Source: Streptomyces novaecaesareae
GTDB lineage: Bacteria > Actinomycetota > Actinomycetes > Streptomycetales > Streptomycetaceae
DNA length: 35,522 nt
Assembly: GCF_000716875.1 (NCBI RefSeq)
Contig: NZ_JNWQ01000066.1
Span: 1-35,522 of the forward strand
Direction of reading: 5' to 3'
Below, piece after piece: positions 7,416-15,359 of the stretch. Each line of letters begins with the position of its first letter. Within the stretch, counting starts at the first letter, position 1. Under the pieces are notes generated by a model that had not been told where the DNA came from, made no database searches, and saw only the letters and a program-made list of their open reading frames with translations. The translations under genes were made by a program, and so were the position numbers.

Positions 7416-8348
7416 TCAGTACTGCATGGCCATGGCGGAGAAGGTGGCGCCGACGCCGGCGGCGGCGATCAGGTAGTGGTCGCCGCGGCGGAGCAGCCCC
7501 CGCGTGGTGGCGGTGTGAAGATTGATGAGGCTGTCTGCAGCGAAACTGTGCCCGACCGACCGCACGTTGTCCAGCACGACTTTCTCGACCGGGTAGCCGA
7601 TGCGGCGCGCGATCATCCGCCAGGAGGCCTGGTTGACGTTGTGCGGGAGGATCGCGGCCAGGTCGGACAGGTCCAGACCGGCCCGGTCCAGGGCGGCCTC
7701 GATCGCCTCGACCATCACGTTCGGGTACTCGCGCTGGTAGCGGGCGAGCAGGTCCGGGTCCTCGGCCAGTCGGCCGTCGAACTCCGGGCGCTGGCGCACC
7801 TCGTAGGAGAGCACCCGATGGCGCTCACCCGCGGCGCTGACCAGGCAGGCGGCCGCGCCCTCGGCGAAGATGCCGGTCTCGGGCACCACCTGGGCGTCCT
7901 TGGTGAAGGTCTTCTCCCCGGCCAGGACCAGCGCGAGCGCCGCCGGGTCGGGGTCGGCCGCGAGCAGCCGGCCCGCCAGGTCGATCGCCAGCAGGCCCAC
8001 CGCGCAGGCGTGGTGGGTCACCGTGAAGGCGCCGGCGTGGCCGAGGCCGCGCGCGGCGAGCAGTTCGTGCAGCGGGTTGAGCGGGTGCGGCACCGCCACC
8101 GGCATGCTGCGGGCGTGGATCACGAAGCGGATGTCGCGTTCGCGTCCGCGCAGCTCCGACAGGTTGTCCAGGGCGGCGTCGAGCAGGTCGGGCAGCGTCC
8201 CGGCAGGGTCCAGGCGCAGCTGGTCCAGGCCGTGGAAGCGGCGGAAGAGACGGAGTTGACGTGGGGTCAGGCCGATGAGCTCGCCCACCGCCTCGATGGG
8301 AACGGCGTGTGGGGGGAGGTGGACGGCCACTGCCTCCAGTGCGGTCAC
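7416..8348 (-). CDS. KAS III-like 3-oxoacyl-ACP synthase / acyltransferase
   Basis: A 310-residue FabH-family protein. The nucleophile region is THHACAVGLL with Cys115, and His236 lies in LPHNVNQASW. The third motif, normally GNTSAAS, is GHSFAADS, so the catalytic Asn is missing and His267 and Asp272 are nearby instead. KAS III-like acyltransferases such as CerJ are known to use a Cys-His-Asp triad, so this enzyme may transfer acyl groups (C-O or C-N bond formation) rather than elongate. The GTG at 8348 is chosen because it gives a family-typical N-terminus; the frame opens further upstream to a TTG at 8384. It heads the minus-strand unit KAS III, ACP, half-ketosynthase, phosphopantetheinyl transferase. 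Confidence 0.86.
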   Translation of the reverse strand: MTALEAVAVHLPPHAVPIEAVGELIGLTPRQLRLFRRFHGLDQLRLDPAGTLPDLLDAALDNLSELRGRERDIRFVIHARSMPVAVPHPLNPLHELLAARGLGHAGAFTVTHHACAVGLLAIDLAGRLLAADPDPAALALVLAGEKTFTKDAQVVPETGIFAEGAAACLVSAAGERHRVLSYEVRQRPEFDGRLAEDPDLLARYQREYPNVMVEAIEAALDRAGLDLSDLAAILPHNVNQASWRMIARRIGYPVEKVVLDNVRSVGHSFAADSLINLHTATTRGLLRRGDHYLIAAAGVGATFSAMAMQY

Positions 8349-8509
8349 CCGGGCTAGTATTCCGACGCCCGCCGGGTCGCACAAGTGATCTCGGGCCCGA
8401 GGACAGGCCCCGGGGCCTCCGCCGCCGCGGCCGCACCCCCGGCATCCGTCAACTCCGCTCCGGTTCGGTCGCGTTCGCCCCGTGCCGTCGAGCAGGTGGG
8501 AGATCTCTC
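8349..8509. promoter_or_regulatory. Divergent promoter region, KAS III / ACP-like gene
   Basis: 161 bases between divergent starts. A TAGTAT hexamer at 8355-8360 fits the actinomycete -10 consensus for the plus strand, but no good -35 precedes it. GGGAGA at about 8499 is the ribosome binding site for the plus-strand gene. No dre-like box is visible here. Confidence 0.35.
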
Positions 8510-8809
8510 ATGTCGAATCCTGAACCTCCGGCCTCCGCGCCGCCGTTGGATCCCGAGCTGGTCGCGCTCGTGGTCGAGGCGGCCGGTGCGCCGCCCGGCT
8601 GGGCGCGCCGTGTCACGCCGGGGGCCCGGCTGGACGGCGATCTGCTGCTGGACGAGGCCGAACTCGCCACGCTGGCCGAGCTCCTGCGCGAACGCTTCGG
8701 TCCCGCGGCGGACCTGGCCGGGCTGCGCGCCGGTCTCGACCTCGCCGCGTTGGAGGCGTTGACCGTCGCCGACCTGCAGCGACTGCTCCCCGAGGAGGGT
8801 GCCCGATGA
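8510..8809 (+). CDS. ACP-like protein lacking the phosphopantetheine serine
   Basis: A 99-residue protein with an ACP-like helix pattern. It has an acidic loop, then LLLDEAELATLAELLRERFG where a carrier would show LxLDSLxxxELxxxLExxFG, and a final LTVADLQRLL matching helix IV. The position of the modified serine is Glu49 (DEA instead of DSL), so it cannot be phosphopantetheinylated there. The N-terminus is Pro/Ala-rich. GGGAGA lies a suitable distance before the ATG. It overlaps the glycosyltransferase gene by four bases (ATGA), so it may be a protein-protein partner or docking subunit of that enzyme or of a ketosynthase (inference). Confidence 0.75.
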   Translation: MSNPEPPASAPPLDPELVALVVEAAGAPPGWARRVTPGARLDGDLLLDEAELATLAELLRERFGPAADLAGLRAGLDLAALEALTVADLQRLLPEEGAR

Positions 8810-10008
8810 CCAGGTTCCTGCTGGTGATGCCCCCGTTGGCCGGACACGTCAACCCGGCCGCGGGCATCGCCGCCGAACTGACCGCGCGCGGCCACGAGGT
8901 CGCCTGGACCGGTACGGAGTCGGTGCTGCGGCCGCTGCTCGGCCCCGGAGCGCAGGTGCTCGGCACCGGCACCCGGGCCTTTCGCGCTCAGGGCGGGCAC
9001 GGGCTGGCCGCCCTGCGCTCGCTCTGGGAGGGCTTCATCGTCCCGTACGCGCGGTTCACCGCAAAGCCGCTGGACGCGGCCGTGCGGGAGTACCGGCCGG
9101 ACGTGCTGCTGGTCGACCAGCACACCCCGGCGGGCGCGCTGGTCGCGCACCGGCACGGGCTGCCGTGGGCGAGCTTCGCGCCCGGCGCGATGGAGCTGGG
9201 CCGGCCCTACCGGGCGTTGCCGCAGGTCGAGGCGTGGATGACCGGGCTGCTGCGCGGGCTGTGGGAGCGCGCCCGGCTGCCCGAGGAGGAGTACGTCGAC
9301 CCGCGCTTCTCCCCCGCCCTGGTGCTGGCGACCACCGGCCCGGCGCTGACCGGCTCAGCCCTGCCGACCGGTTCCACCCGGCTGACCGGCTACGTCCCGC
9401 TGACCGGCTCCGCCTGGCCGCCGGCGCACCTCGCGGCGGTCGGGCCGGTGATCGCGGCGCGGCCGCACGATCCGCACTTCCCGTGGGGGCGGCTGCTACC
9501 GGGCCGGCGGCGGGTGCTGGTCACGATGGGCACGCTGGCGGGCGAGTTGGGCGCGGACTTCCTCGCGCGGGCCGTCCGGGCCCTGGAGCTGTGCGGCGAG
9601 GAGGTGCAACCGGTGTTCGCGGCGCCGGGCGGGCTGCTGCCCGAACTCCCGCCGCACGCGGTCGCAGTGGACCGGGCGCCGGTGCTGGAGCTGATGGCGC
9701 GCGGCGCGTTGGACGCGGTGCTGTGCCACGGCGGGATGAACACCGTGGGCGAGGCTCTGGCGCACGGCCTGCCGCTGGTCGCCGCGCCGATCCGGCACGA
9801 CCAGCCGTTCGTCGCGGCCCAGGTGGCGGCGGTCGGGGCCGGGCTGCGGGTGCCGTTCGCCCGCGTGACGCCGGAGCGGCTGGCGCAGGCGCTGCGGGCC
9901 GTACTGGAGACAACGGGCTACCGGGACACGGCGGTTCAGGTCGGCAGGGAGCTGCTGGCCGGTGGCGGTGCGGCGGCCGCGGCGGAGCGGCTGGAGGCGC
10001 TGGCCTGA
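8806..10008 (+). CDS. GT1-family glycosyltransferase
   Basis: A 400-residue GT-B glycosyltransferase of the MGT/UGT family, which transfers a sugar from an NDP-sugar to a small molecule. The N-terminal MPPLAGHVNPAAGIA segment is the acceptor-domain signature. The C-terminal donor domain carries CHGGMNTVGEALAHGLPL followed by PIRHDQP, closest in feel to CrtX-like and macrolide glycosyltransferases. A linker near residues 180-205 holds several copies of LTGS/LTGY-like units from a roughly 10-base tandem repeat. The ATG overlaps the preceding stop. No NDP-sugar biosynthesis genes are present, so a common sugar such as glucose from primary metabolism is likely (inference). Confidence 0.9.
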   Translation: MTRFLLVMPPLAGHVNPAAGIAAELTARGHEVAWTGTESVLRPLLGPGAQVLGTGTRAFRAQGGHGLAALRSLWEGFIVPYARFTAKPLDAAVREYRPDVLLVDQHTPAGALVAHRHGLPWASFAPGAMELGRPYRALPQVEAWMTGLLRGLWERARLPEEEYVDPRFSPALVLATTGPALTGSALPTGSTRLTGYVPLTGSAWPPAHLAAVGPVIAARPHDPHFPWGRLLPGRRRVLVTMGTLAGELGADFLARAVRALELCGEEVQPVFAAPGGLLPELPPHAVAVDRAPVLELMARGALDAVLCHGGMNTVGEALAHGLPLVAAPIRHDQPFVAAQVAAVGAGLRVPFARVTPERLAQALRAVLETTGYRDTAVQVGRELLAGGGAAAAAERLEALA

Positions 10009-10020
10009 GCCGGCGTCCTC

Positions 10021-10058
10021 GGATTCCCCTTGGCAGAGGGGATTCCCCTTAGCAGAGG
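10021..10058 (+). repeat. Tandem 19-base repeat before ABC exporter promoter
   Basis: Two adjacent 19-base units, GGATTCCCCTTGGCAGAGG and GGATTCCCCTTAGCAGAGG, differ at one base. Each unit contains CCCCT and AGGGG arms able to pair across a short loop. The block lies 12 bases after the glycosyltransferase stop and about 30 bases before the exporter's presumed -35. It could be a tandem operator or a weak hairpin pair. Confidence 0.6.
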
Positions 10059-10074
10059 GGGAGATCGCACGTCC

Positions 10075-10090
10075 ATTGGTCTAGGCCATT
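10075..10090. promoter_or_regulatory. dre-like GntR/DasR box
   Basis: ATTGGTCTAGGCCATT matches 13 of 16 positions of the dre consensus, the best of the four candidates in the window. It abuts the presumed -35 hexamer of the exporter promoter, where a bound repressor would block RNA polymerase. Confidence 0.55.
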
Positions 10091-10119
10091 GTTTCCGGGT
10101 CGGGGTTCACCCTAGGGTG
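10089..10119 (+). promoter_or_regulatory. Promoter with palindromic operator for the ABC exporter
   Basis: TTGTTT (10089-10094), an 18-base spacer and TAGGGT (10113-10118) form a plausible vegetative promoter. The -10 lies inside CACCCTAGGGTG (10108-10119), a perfect 12-base palindrome. An operator overlapping the -10 is typical of TetR- or MarR-family control of drug exporters, but no such regulator gene is present in the window. Confidence 0.5.
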
Positions 10120-10202
10120 TCGCAGCAGCACCCGCCCTCCGCAGGTGCCGAGCACCGCCTTCCCGGGTGCCGTGGCAGCCCATCCCCGTACGGGAGTTCC
10201 GG

Positions 10203-11177
10203 TTGATCGAGACCACGGGACTGCGCAAGTCCTACCGCAAGAAGACCACCCGCCGCAGCGGCGAGGACCCGACCGTCGACGCCGTGCGCGGCATCGACCT
10301 GTCGGTCGCCGCCGGCGAGATCTACGGCTTCCTCGGCCCCAACGGCGCCGGGAAGACCACCACTCTGCGCATGCTGGCCACCCTGATCCGCCCGGACGGC
10401 GGACGGGCCCGCATCGCCGGGGCCGACCTGTTCACCGACCCGGCCGGAGTCCGCCGCCGGATCGGCTACGTCGCCCAGGGCGGCGGCACCACCGACAACG
10501 TCAGCGCCCGCGAGGAACTGGTGCTCCAGGCCCGGATGTACGGCGCCGGCAAACCCCGGGCCGTCCGGGCCGCCGAGGACGCGCTCAAGGCCTTCGAGCT
10601 GGGCGAGTTCGGCGACCGGCCGTGCGTCACCTACTCCGGCGGCCAGCGCCGCCGGGTGGACATCGCGCTCGGGGTGATCCACCAGCCCCGGGTGCTGTTC
10701 CTGGACGAGCCGACGGTCGGGCTGGACCCGGCCAGCCGGGCGCACGTCTGGGCGGAGGTCCGCCGGCTGCGCACCGAGGGCATGACCGTCGTCGTCACCA
10801 CCCACTACCTCGACGAGGCCGACGCGCTCTGCGACCGGGTCGCCATCGTCGACCACGGCCGAGTCGTCGCCGAGGGCACGCCCGAGGCCCTCAAGCGCGA
10901 GATCTCCGGCGACGTCGTCCTGGTCGGCCTGGACGCCGGCGAGGGCGCCGCCGAACGAGCGGCCCGGGTGCTGCGCCCGCAGCCGTACCTGCACCGACTG
11001 GAGCCCGACGGGGACGGGGGACTGCGGCTGTACCTGGACGACGGTGCCGCGGCCATCCCCCAGCTGCTGCGCGCCCTGGACGCCTCCGGTCTGACGCCCG
11101 GCACCGTACAGCTCCAACGGCCCAGCCTGGACGACGTGTTCCTGGCCCGCACCGGCCGCTCGCTGCGGCAGTCCTGA
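10203..11177 (+). CDS. DrrA-type ABC exporter ATPase
   Basis: A 324-residue ATPase of the daunorubicin-resistance (DrrA) family. It shows Walker A GPNGAGKTT (residues 45-53), signature YSGGQRRR, Walker B VLFLDEPT and the H-loop TTH. A C-terminal domain of about 90 residues ending PSLDDVFLARTGR is typical of DrrA proteins. TTG 10203 is chosen because GGGAG lies 6 bases upstream; GTG 10167 would add 12 residues without a Shine-Dalgarno sequence. With the following permease it should export the cluster product and give self-protection. It is preceded by a regulated-looking promoter. Confidence 0.92.
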   Translation: MIETTGLRKSYRKKTTRRSGEDPTVDAVRGIDLSVAAGEIYGFLGPNGAGKTTTLRMLATLIRPDGGRARIAGADLFTDPAGVRRRIGYVAQGGGTTDNVSAREELVLQARMYGAGKPRAVRAAEDALKAFELGEFGDRPCVTYSGGQRRRVDIALGVIHQPRVLFLDEPTVGLDPASRAHVWAEVRRLRTEGMTVVVTTHYLDEADALCDRVAIVDHGRVVAEGTPEALKREISGDVVLVGLDAGEGAAERAARVLRPQPYLHRLEPDGDGGLRLYLDDGAAAIPQLLRALDASGLTPGTVQLQRPSLDDVFLARTGRSLRQS

Positions 11178-11232
11178 CCCGTCCGCACCCCGCGGCCCCG
11201 CCGCGAGGACCGGCACCACCCCTGGGGGGACC

Positions 11233-11997
11233 GTGAAGCTCGCCCGCGACACCTGGCTGGTCTTCCAACGCCAGCTGCTGCTCATGATCCGCACCCCGGT
11301 CTGGATCGCCGTCGGCATCATCCAGCCCGTGTTCTACCTCCTGCTGTTCGCCCCGCTGCTGAAGAAGGTGCTCGCCCCGGACGGCGCGAGCAGCTACGCC
11401 GACGCCTACCAGGTGTACGTGCCGGGCCTGTTGGCGGTGCTGTGCATCTTCGGCGGGCTGTTCACCGGCTTCAGCCTGCTGGGCGAGCTCAAGGCCGGGA
11501 TCATCGAGCGCTCCCGGGTGACGCCGGTGAGCCGGCTGGCACTGCTGCTCGGCCGGGCGCTGCGGGAGATGGTGGCGCTGCTGGTGCAGGCCGTCCTGAT
11601 CACGCTGATCGCGCTGCCGTTCGGGCTCCGGGTGAGCCCGCTCAACCTGCTGCTCGCCTACCTGCTGCTCGGGCTGCTGGCGCTGATGACCTCGGCGATC
11701 TCCTACGGCATCGCGCTGATGGTGCCGACCGACGCGGCGATGGCGCCCGTGGTGAACACCATCGCGCAGCCGATCGCACTGCTGTCCGGGGTGCTGCTGC
11801 CGCTCACCCTGGCGCCGGACTGGCTGCAGCAGCTCGCCCGCTGGAACCCCTTCTACTGGGCGGTGGAGGGCATGCGCGCCCTGTTCTCCGGGCACGCCGG
11901 GGACAGTGCGGTCTGGCAGGGGCTGCTGGTGGTCGTGGTGATGACCGCCCTGGCGGTGTACTGGTCGGCCCGGCTGTTCTCCACCCGGGTGCGCTGA
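11233..11997 (+). CDS. DrrB-type ABC-2 exporter permease
   Basis: A 254-residue membrane protein with six predicted membrane segments and the ABC-2 pattern. The N-terminal cytoplasmic segment is WLVFQRQLLLMIRTPVW, followed by IIQPVFYLLLFAPL, and LARWNPFYWAVEGMRALFSG lies near the C-terminus, typical of DrrB-family permeases. The GTG start at 11233 has GGGGGA nearby. It lies 55 bases after its ATPase partner and ends just before a strong terminator. Confidence 0.92.
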   Translation: MKLARDTWLVFQRQLLLMIRTPVWIAVGIIQPVFYLLLFAPLLKKVLAPDGASSYADAYQVYVPGLLAVLCIFGGLFTGFSLLGELKAGIIERSRVTPVSRLALLLGRALREMVALLVQAVLITLIALPFGLRVSPLNLLLAYLLLGLLALMTSAISYGIALMVPTDAAMAPVVNTIAQPIALLSGVLLPLTLAPDWLQQLARWNPFYWAVEGMRALFSGHAGDSAVWQGLLVVVVMTALAVYWSARLFSTRVR

Positions 11998-12014
11998 ACG
12001 ACACCGGAACGCGG

Positions 12015-12065
12015 GGACGCCGGTGGGGCCCGGCTCGACGTGCGAGCCGGGCCCCGTCGGCGTCC
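12015..12065. terminator. Strong bidirectional terminator hairpin
   Basis: A long inverted repeat lies between convergent genes. The inner stem GGGGCCCGGCTCG pairs perfectly with CGAGCCGGGCCCC around a 5-base loop. Beyond a gt/gt mismatch, GGACGCCG pairs with CGGCGTCC, giving arms of more than 20 bases. No U-tract follows, as is common in actinomycetes. It would stop transcription from both the exporter operon and the HpgT unit. Confidence 0.85.
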
Positions 12066-12073
12066 TCACGCGT

Positions 12074-13360
12074 TCAGGATGTGATGAAAGCCGCCAACTT
12101 CGCTATCCCGTCGATGATCTGAGTGTGCGTCAGCGCGCTGATGGAGAGCCGCAGCCGGTGTTCCCCGCCGCCCGCCGGGTAGAACGGCGCCATCGGCGTC
12201 CACAGCACCCCGTACTCGCGGGCGCAGCGCTCCATCGCCGCGTCGTCGGCGGCGAAGGGCACCGTCAGTACGGCGAAGAAGCCGCCGTCGGGGCGGTTCC
12301 AGGAGACGCCCAGCCGGCGCCGCTCGGAGGCCGGGAAGTGCCGGTCCAGCTCCCGCAGCAGGGTGTCCATGCCGGCCGCGTAGTGGGCCGTGGCACGGGA
12401 GTTGGCGGCGCGCAGCCGGCAGTCGTGCGTCAGCAGCATGCCGCCGATGACGGCCTGGCTGAGCGCGGGGGTGTTGACCGTCGTCATGCTCTTCAGCTTG
12501 GCCAGCTCGTCCGCGAGCAGGCTGCGCCGCCCGCCGGGGCCGGTCACCTCCTGGTCGGCGACGGCGTAGCCGAGCCGGGCGCCGGGGAAGCAGGTCTTGG
12601 CGAAGGAGCCCAGGTGGACGACCTGGCGGCGGCGGTCCAGCGCCTTGAGGGTGGGCCGCGGACCGGGGGTGCGGGCGAAGAAGCCGTACGGGTTGTCCTC
12701 GACGACCAGGACGCCCTCCTCGGCGGCCACGTCCAGCAGCCGGGTGCGGGCGGCGATCGGCATGCTGGTGCCGGACGGGTTGGCGAAGTCCGGGACGACG
12801 TAGAGGGCGCGCGGGCGGCGCCCCTCGGCCCGCACGGCCCGGGCCGCGGCCTGGACGGCCTCCGGATCGGGCCCGCCGTCGGGGCCCTCGGGGACCGGCC
12901 GGGTGGTCAGGTCCAGCAGCCGGGCGGCGCCGGTGACGCCGACGTAGCAGGGCGCGCTCACCAGCAGCACGTCGTCCGGGCCCGCGCAGAGCGCGCGCAG
13001 CACGAGCAGCATGCCCTCCTGGGCGCCGACGGTGAGCACCAGGGACTCGGGGGCGACGGTCAGGCCCTCGTCGCTGGCGAGGGTGCGGGCGACCAGGTCG
13101 GCGATGATGCCCTTGGTGGGGCCGTACTGGAACAGTGCGGTGCGCACGGCGTCCCGGTCGAGGCCGCGCTCGGCCAGGTGGGCGAGGTAGGCGTCCAGGT
13201 AGCGGGGGACGTCCTCGGGCTCGAAGAAGCCCTCGTAGGGGCGGCCGGGAGCGAAGGAGACGGCCTGCGGGTAGCGGGTGGTGACCTCGTTGAGGAAGGT
13301 CATCGCGTCCAGCAGCGGATCGGCGAGGGAGGCGTGCAGGTCCGCCAGGCGGAGGTTCAC
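12074..13360 (-). CDS. hpgT: HpgT-like PLP-dependent aminotransferase
   Basis: A 428-residue class I/II fold-type I aminotransferase. It shows the cofactor-binding region TVGAQEGMLLVL, DFANPSGTSMP, EDNPYGFF and the Schiff-base lysine in GSFAKTCFPGARLGY. Overall layout fits the VioD/HpgT branch, whose members transaminate (4-hydroxy- or 3,5-dihydroxy-)phenylglyoxylate to the arylglycine. The neighbours Hmo and HmaS supply exactly that 2-oxo acid, so 4-hydroxyphenylglycine formation is the best assignment. The GTG start overlaps the hydrolase stop (GTGA). Substrate is inferred from context, because related aminotransferases act on other 2-oxo acids. Confidence 0.8.
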   Translation of the reverse strand: MNLRLADLHASLADPLLDAMTFLNEVTTRYPQAVSFAPGRPYEGFFEPEDVPRYLDAYLAHLAERGLDRDAVRTALFQYGPTKGIIADLVARTLASDEGLTVAPESLVLTVGAQEGMLLVLRALCAGPDDVLLVSAPCYVGVTGAARLLDLTTRPVPEGPDGGPDPEAVQAAARAVRAEGRRPRALYVVPDFANPSGTSMPIAARTRLLDVAAEEGVLVVEDNPYGFFARTPGPRPTLKALDRRRQVVHLGSFAKTCFPGARLGYAVADQEVTGPGGRRSLLADELAKLKSMTTVNTPALSQAVIGGMLLTHDCRLRAANSRATAHYAAGMDTLLRELDRHFPASERRRLGVSWNRPDGGFFAVLTVPFAADDAAMERCAREYGVLWTPMAPFYPAGGGEHRLRLSISALTHTQIIDGIAKLAAFITS

Positions 13361-14361
13361 CGCAGGGCCTCCCCCTGGGCATCCCCCAGGGCCTCCCGCA
13401 GCCGCCCGGCGGCGTACGCCTGGGCGTCGGCGGCGGCGTCGAGGGTGCCGGTCACGGCGAAGAACCCGTGCGGCATGCCCGGGTAGCGGCGCAGCTCCAC
13501 CGGGACCCCGGCCGCGCGCAGCGCCTCGGCGTACTGCTCGCCCTCGTCCCGCAGCGGGTCGTACTCGGCGGTGAGGACGGTCGCGGGCGGCAGGCCGGCC
13601 AGGGTGGCGGCGCGCAGCGGGGAGGCGTACGGGCTGGCGGCGTCGGCCTGGTCGGCCAGGTAGTGGCCCCGGTACCAGGCCACCGAGCGGCGGTTGAAGA
13701 GCAGCGGGTCGTCGTGTTCGCGCAGCGACGGGGTGTCGGCGGCCTGGTCGGTGTTGGGGTAGACCAACAGCTGGTGGCGCAGGGCCGGGCCGCCCTCGGC
13801 GCGCAGCAGCAGGGTCAGGGCGGCGCTGAGGTTGCCGCCGGCGCTGTCGCCGCCGACCGCGAGGCGGTCGGGGTCAATACCGAACTCGCCGGCCCGTTCC
13901 ACCAGGTGGAGGAGGGCGGCGCGGCAGTCCTGCAGGGCGGCGGGGAAGGGGTGTTCGGGGGCGAGCCGGTAGCCGACGGAGGCGGTGACGCAGCCGACGG
14001 CGTTGGTGAGGCGGCGGCAGATCGCGTCGCTGGTGTCGGGTGAGCCGAGGGTCCAGCCGCCGCCGAAGAGGTAGAGCAGGGCGGGCAGTTGACGGCCGGG
14101 CGGCTTGCGTCCGGGCAGTTCGGGGCTGGGCAGTTCGGGGCTGGGCGGCTCGGGGCGGTAGAGCCGCAGGGTGAGGTCGGCGCCGGGGCCGGGAAAGCGG
14201 TGCTCCTCGACGGCGGCGACCGGCTCGGGGGTGCCGGCCGCGGCGCGGATGTCGGCGAGGTCGGCGGCGCGAGCCTCGGCCAGGGTGAGGGTGTAGAGCG
14301 GCGGTGCGCCGCTGCTCGCGCGCCGGGCGCGCAGGCCCTCGGCCTGGGGGTGCAGGGGCAT
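13357..14361 (-). CDS. HSL-family alpha/beta hydrolase
   Basis: A 334-residue esterase or lipase of the hormone-sensitive-lipase group. The nucleophile motif is GDSAGGN, the acid lies in YDPLRDEG and the His in MPHGFF. The oxyanion motif HGGG reads FGGG (YLFGGGW), an unusual change. A proline-rich segment near residues 78-92 has the duplicated unit SPELP. It is coupled by a GTGA overlap to the aminotransferase. It might hydrolyse an acyl thioester or ester intermediate, or remove a protecting acyl group (inference); the family has no set natural-product role. Confidence 0.85.
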   Translation of the reverse strand: MPLHPQAEGLRARRASSGAPPLYTLTLAEARAADLADIRAAAGTPEPVAAVEEHRFPGPGADLTLRLYRPEPPSPELPSPELPGRKPPGRQLPALLYLFGGGWTLGSPDTSDAICRRLTNAVGCVTASVGYRLAPEHPFPAALQDCRAALLHLVERAGEFGIDPDRLAVGGDSAGGNLSAALTLLLRAEGGPALRHQLLVYPNTDQAADTPSLREHDDPLLFNRRSVAWYRGHYLADQADAASPYASPLRAATLAGLPPATVLTAEYDPLRDEGEQYAEALRAAGVPVELRRYPGMPHGFFAVTGTLDAAADAQAYAAGRLREALGDAQGEALR

Positions 14362-14420
14362 GGGTGGTCCCGTTCTCGTACGGCTGGGTCGGCGGTCGGG
14401 CCTCGGTCAGCGGTCAACGG

Positions 14421-15314
14421 TCAGTGGTCGGCGGTCGGCCCGCGGTCGGCCTCGACGTAGATGGTCTCGTCGGTGCGGAACGCCGTGTCCAGGTCGGCGA
14501 CGTCCGAACGGGTGCCCTGGCGGTAGGAGCAGTGGCGGATCTGCTCGGGCGTGAAGCCGGCCCGGGTCAGGACGTGCCGGAGTTCGTCCAGGTCGTAGAT
14601 CCACTGGTGGCCGTAGTGCCGGAAGATCTGGTTGACCAGGAAGGCCGGGCGGGCGGGCATCGGCGGGCCGAAGCCGAGGGTGCTCAGGCGGCGGCGGTGC
14701 TTGCCGAGGAAGCCGTCGCCGGTGGCGTAGCCGACCAGGTAGCGGGCAAGGTCGGGGGTGGTCAGGCGCAGCACGCCGCCGGGGCGCAGCACCCGGCGGG
14801 CCTCGCGCAGCCAGCCGATCGCCACGGGCATGGTGACGTGCTCGATCAGGTGCTCGGCGTACACCCAGTCGACGCTGGCGTCGGCGAAGGGCAGCGGCTC
14901 GGCGATGTCCAGCTGGGTGAACCAGCGCTCGCCGTCGACCCGGTAGAGGGTGCCGGGCTCGGTGGCCGTGCCGGGGCCGCGCAGGGCGGTCAGGTCGGTG
15001 CCGAGGCCTTCCGGGTGGGCGGTCCGGAAGGCGGCGAACTCGATGCCGGTGAGGCCGAGTTCGCGGAAGTCCGCGTGGTCGTGCGGCAGCCCGCCGGGGT
15101 GCGCTTCGAGCTTGTCGCAGGTGGCGACCTGCGCGCTGAAGTCGGCCAGGCGGGCCGCCAGGCCGTCCGGGTCGTCCCAGTCCCAGCCGGGGAATCTGCC
15201 GGTCTCTTGGGCCTGTTGGGCCTGTTGGGCCCGTCCGGTCCGATCGGTCCGATCGGTCCGATCGGTCCGATCGGTCTGCTCTGTCTGCTCGGTCGGTTCG
15301 GTCGGTTCGGTCAT
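14421..15314 (-). CDS. Class I methyltransferase-like protein, weak motif I
   Basis: A 297-residue protein with clear methyltransferase C-terminal motifs: LDIAEPLPFADASVDWVYAE, then EARRVLRPGGVLRLTTPDL. The expected glycine-rich SAM-binding motif I (E/DxGxGxG) is not visible before it, so activity is uncertain. The first about 38 residues are encoded by a 9-base tandem repeat and read as TEP, TEQ, TDR and AQQ units. The ATG at 15314 has only a weak AGAGA site. It lies between Hmo and the hydrolase in the same direction. O- or N-methylation of the product, or a non-catalytic SAM-fold role, are both possible. Confidence 0.72.
   Translation of the reverse strand: MTEPTEPTEQTEQTDRTDRTDRTDRTGRAQQAQQAQETGRFPGWDWDDPDGLAARLADFSAQVATCDKLEAHPGGLPHDHADFRELGLTGIEFAAFRTAHPEGLGTDLTALRGPGTATEPGTLYRVDGERWFTQLDIAEPLPFADASVDWVYAEHLIEHVTMPVAIGWLREARRVLRPGGVLRLTTPDLARYLVGYATGDGFLGKHRRRLSTLGFGPPMPARPAFLVNQIFRHYGHQWIYDLDELRHVLTRAGFTPEQIRHCSYRQGTRSDVADLDTAFRTDETIYVEADRGPTADH
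15207..15311 (-). repeat. Coding 9-base tandem repeats at methyltransferase N-terminus
   Basis: Successive 9-base units encode (TEP)2, (TEQ)2, (TDR)4 and AQQ repeats directly after the start codon. The CGATCGGTC-type unit recurs four times almost exactly. This is a coding minisatellite, prone to length variation and mis-assembly. Confidence 0.9.
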
Positions 15315-15359
15315 TGTCGGGTCTCTTTCTCGGAGAACGTGGTCCGGGGCCCGTGCGGT

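Noticed and set aside
8355..8360. Confident promoter for the 8510 gene
   Set aside because: TAGTAT resembles a -10, but no acceptable -35 lies 16-19 bases upstream.
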